Assembly: GCF_000015265.1 (NCBI RefSeq)
Contig: NC_008699.1
Coordinates: 4,340,001-4,404,000 of the forward strand
Length of the DNA stretch: 64,000 bases
Reading direction: 5' to 3'
From: Nocardioides sp. JS614
Lineage (GTDB): Bacteria > Actinomycetota > Actinomycetes > Propionibacteriales > Nocardioidaceae
The notes beneath the pieces were generated by a model that searched no databases, had not been told where the DNA came from, and was given only the letters and a program-made list of their open reading frames with translations. The translations under genes and the position numbers were made by a program. Within the stretch, counting starts at the first letter, position 1. Each line of letters starts with the position of its first letter. This document shows positions 62,396 through 64,000 of this stretch, in pieces.

Positions 62396-63414
62396 TGGGC
62401 GGCCGCACCGGCGCCGGGGTGGCGGAGCTGCTGCCCCAGGCCGCCGACTGGCGCCCGTTCCGCCCGGGCGCGGACCTGACCGCCGGCCTGATGGTCGGCC
62501 TGGTGGCGCTGCCGCTCGCGCTCGGCTTCGGCGCCAGCTCGGGCCTGGGCGCCGGCGCGGGCCTGGTCACCGCGATCGTGGCCGGCGCGGTGGCGGCGCT
62601 GTTCGGCGGCATCCCCGCCACCGCGGCGATCGCGCGCACCGCCGTCAACGTCCGCTCCGGCGCCACCACCCGGCTCGCCTCGCTGAGCCACTCGGTCGTG
62701 CTGCTGGCCGTGGTGCTGGTCGCCGCCCGCTGGGTCGCCGAGATCCCGTTGGCCGCGCTGGCCGGGGTCCTGGTGGCGACCGCCTTCCAGATGGTCCGGC
62801 TCTCCAGCGTCGCGGCACTGCTGCGCGCCACCCGCGGTGACGCCGCGGTCCTGGTCGTCACCGCGGTCGCGACCGTGGCCGTCGACCTGGTCACCGCCGT
62901 GATCGTCGGGCTGGTGGTCGCGGGGTTCTTCGCGTTGCGCCAGACGGCGCTCGCCGCGCGGCTGGACGAGGTCCCCCTCGAGGAGGGCACCGACGGCCCG
63001 GACGACACGACCCACGCCGACGAGGAGCGCCGGCTGCTCGACCAGCACATCGTGGCCTACGGGATGGAGGGGCCGCTGTTCTTCGCGGCCGCACACGACT
63101 TCCTCCTCGAGCTGTCCGAGGCCAGCGACGTGCGGGTGGTGGTGCTGCGGATGTCCCGGCTCTCGACCATCGACGCCACCGGCGCCTCGGTGCTCGCCGA
63201 CACGATGGCCCGGCTGGAGGGCCGCGGCATCACCGTGCTGCTCTCCGGCCTGCAGCCGCGCCATGACAAGGTGCTGCGCGAGCTGGGCGTCTTCGACCGG
63301 CTGGGTCACGACCGGCACCTGTTCGCGACCACCCCCGAGGCGATCGCCCACGCCCGCCAGCACGTCGCCCGCGAGCAGCACACCCACGACACCTCCGAGC
63401 CTCACCACGCCTGA
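62395..63414 (+). CDS. SulP-family anion transporter with in-frame internal deletion
   Basis: This protein is 339 aa, while SulP proteins usually have about 500-570. Residues 27-72 match the family start (LTAGLMVGLVALPLALGFGASSG to AALFGG). Without a break it continues at IPATAAIARTAVNVRSGATTRLASL, which in SulP proteins lies some 240 residues later. The remaining helices and a C-terminal STAS domain (about 218-320) follow. The junction is at the FGG codons, 62602-62610, and the frame is intact. Most of the core transport domain is absent, so anion transport is unlikely. It could be a decaying gene or a STAS-bearing membrane protein with a new role. Confidence 0.82.
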   Translation: MGGRTGAGVAELLPQAADWRPFRPGADLTAGLMVGLVALPLALGFGASSGLGAGAGLVTAIVAGAVAALFGGIPATAAIARTAVNVRSGATTRLASLSHSVVLLAVVLVAARWVAEIPLAALAGVLVATAFQMVRLSSVAALLRATRGDAAVLVVTAVATVAVDLVTAVIVGLVVAGFFALRQTALAARLDEVPLEEGTDGPDDTTHADEERRLLDQHIVAYGMEGPLFFAAAHDFLLELSEASDVRVVVLRMSRLSTIDATGASVLADTMARLEGRGITVLLSGLQPRHDKVLRELGVFDRLGHDRHLFATTPEAIAHARQHVAREQHTHDTSEPHHA

Positions 63415-63887
63415 ACCACCCAGCTGCGCTCGCCGAGCTCGTCGGCGGCCCGACTGAACGCGCGCATCGCCTCCAGCGCCCCGGACCGCTCCTCGGGTGT
63501 CATCCGGCCCAGGAGCCGGTGCACCTCCCCCCGGCGCCGCCGATCGACCGCGTCGACCAGCGCCCGCCCCTCGTCGGTGAGCCGCACCCGCACCACCCGG
63601 CCGTCCGAGCGGGACCGGCGGCGGGCGACCAGGCCGAGCCGCTGCAGCCGGTCGCAGTGCCGGCTGGCGTTGGACTGGGCGACGCCGAGGTGCTCGGCGA
63701 CGTCACCGACGGTCCGCTCCCCCGACGCCGCGAGCAGCACCAGGAGCCGGAACTGCGCGACCGTCACCTCCGGCGCGCCCACCCCGATGGAGTGGACGGC
63801 CAGTCCCACGAGGGCGCGCGAGGCGGTGACGAACGCGTCCGCCACCGCGTCGACAGGGTCCCCGGCGGGATCCTCGGTGGCGTCCAT
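63402..63887 (-). CDS. MarR family transcriptional regulator
   Basis: This 161-aa winged-helix protein has VTVAQFRLLVLLAASGERTVGDVAEHLGVAQSNASRHCDRLQRLGLVARRRSRSDGRVVRVRLTDEGRAL, the standard MarR DNA-binding domain. The ATG at 63887 lies 6 nt from TATATT, so translation may be leaderless. Its 3' end overlaps the SulP gene by 13 bp in convergent orientation. It probably controls itself and the divergent gene that leaves the window. Confidence 0.85.
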   Translation of the reverse strand: MDATEDPAGDPVDAVADAFVTASRALVGLAVHSIGVGAPEVTVAQFRLLVLLAASGERTVGDVAEHLGVAQSNASRHCDRLQRLGLVARRRSRSDGRVVRVRLTDEGRALVDAVDRRRRGEVHRLLGRMTPEERSGALEAMRAFSRAADELGERSWVVQAW

Positions 63888-63898
63888 CCCGGCAATAT

Positions 63899-63912
63899 AT
63901 GCGCAAGCGCAT
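63899..63912. promoter_or_regulatory. MarR-type palindrome
   Basis: ATGCGC and GCGCAT flank AA (63899-63912) directly at the MarR promoter, overlapping the region just upstream of its -10. It is a likely autoregulatory operator, also positioned to control the divergent gene starting near 63943. Confidence 0.5.
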
Positions 63913-63942
63913 GAATCGGGATCGGCGGGGCACCGGACCCGG

Positions 63943-64000
63943 GTGAGTGCCAACACCGAACAGGCCAGCACCGACCGGACCCAGGACGTCTGGGGAGAGC
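63943..64000 (+). CDS. start of an unidentified protein, cut by the window edge
   Basis: A GTG at 63943 opens a frame (SANTEQASTDRTQDVWGE) that runs off the end. Divergent placement from a MarR gene often means an exporter, and the polar N-terminus would suit one, but 19 codons are too few to identify it. Confidence 0.35.
   Translation, partial: MSANTEQASTDRTQDVWGE

Overview
The window is very GC-rich, densely packed DNA. Many genes overlap by four bases (ATGA/GTGA) and GTG starts are common. The gene content points to an actinomycete: GTP-type PEP carboxykinase, GpgS next to FolP2, a PucR regulator, WXG100-type proteins and leaderless promoters. Nocardioidaceae is my best guess, but this is inference from style and gene content, not a database result. 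No rRNA, tRNA, CRISPR array or complete insertion sequence was seen.

Positions 83-32993 look like one coordinated carboxylic-acid catabolic regulon. It holds two branched-chain-amino-acid-type ABC importers (3247-6534 with binding protein 8035-9210; 13777-17142 with binding protein 18432-19634). It also holds three acyl-CoA ligases, three acyl-CoA dehydrogenases, three enoyl-CoA hydratase/isomerases, two MaoC hydratases, two SDR dehydrogenases, an alpha-methylacyl-CoA racemase, an APH-type kinase beside an ACAD10/11-like dehydrogenase, an SCP2/Ltp-type thiolase with its DUF35 partner, a carboxyltransferase with an orphan biotin carrier, and a ketosynthase. Seven copies of one 22-bp palindrome (TTGA, 3 bases, TGACGTCA, 3 bases, TCAA) sit at the head of every operon in this stretch. 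The only regulator gene there is a TetR protein (2560-3195), flanked by one copy, so it is the likely controller. The palindrome supplies the -35 element of the promoters. Three transcripts appear leaderless, with identical 17-bp spacers and 6-nt gaps to the start codon.

Positions 32974-38158 add a thiolase plus hydratase operon and, divergently, a fused B12-dependent mutase (IcmF type). Between them lies a different pair of palindromes. Positions 38177-44989 form a nucleobase salvage unit: yeast-type cytosine deaminase, two permeases, a double ATPase, a BMP-family lipoprotein and a divergent PucR regulator.

Positions 45067-64000 look like ordinary chromosome: a thioesterase paralogue, a membrane protein, a 5'-truncated luciferase-like gene, a large secreted metzincin protease, RibD-like/FolP2/GpgS, a TetR, an AbiEi/DUF559 protein, an amidase, GalE, a WXG100-type operon, PEP carboxykinase, ArsR plus an internally deleted SulP transporter, and a MarR. 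Three copies of a long hairpin repeat (outer arms GATAGTCCCTGACG) occur only here, at 47004, 56875 and 59999. One copy abuts the truncated luciferase-like gene.

The most notable points are the 22-bp operator regulon with its stereotyped leaderless promoters, the hairpin repeat family, the split ACAD11-like kinase/dehydrogenase pair and the SulP gene that has lost its transmembrane core in frame.
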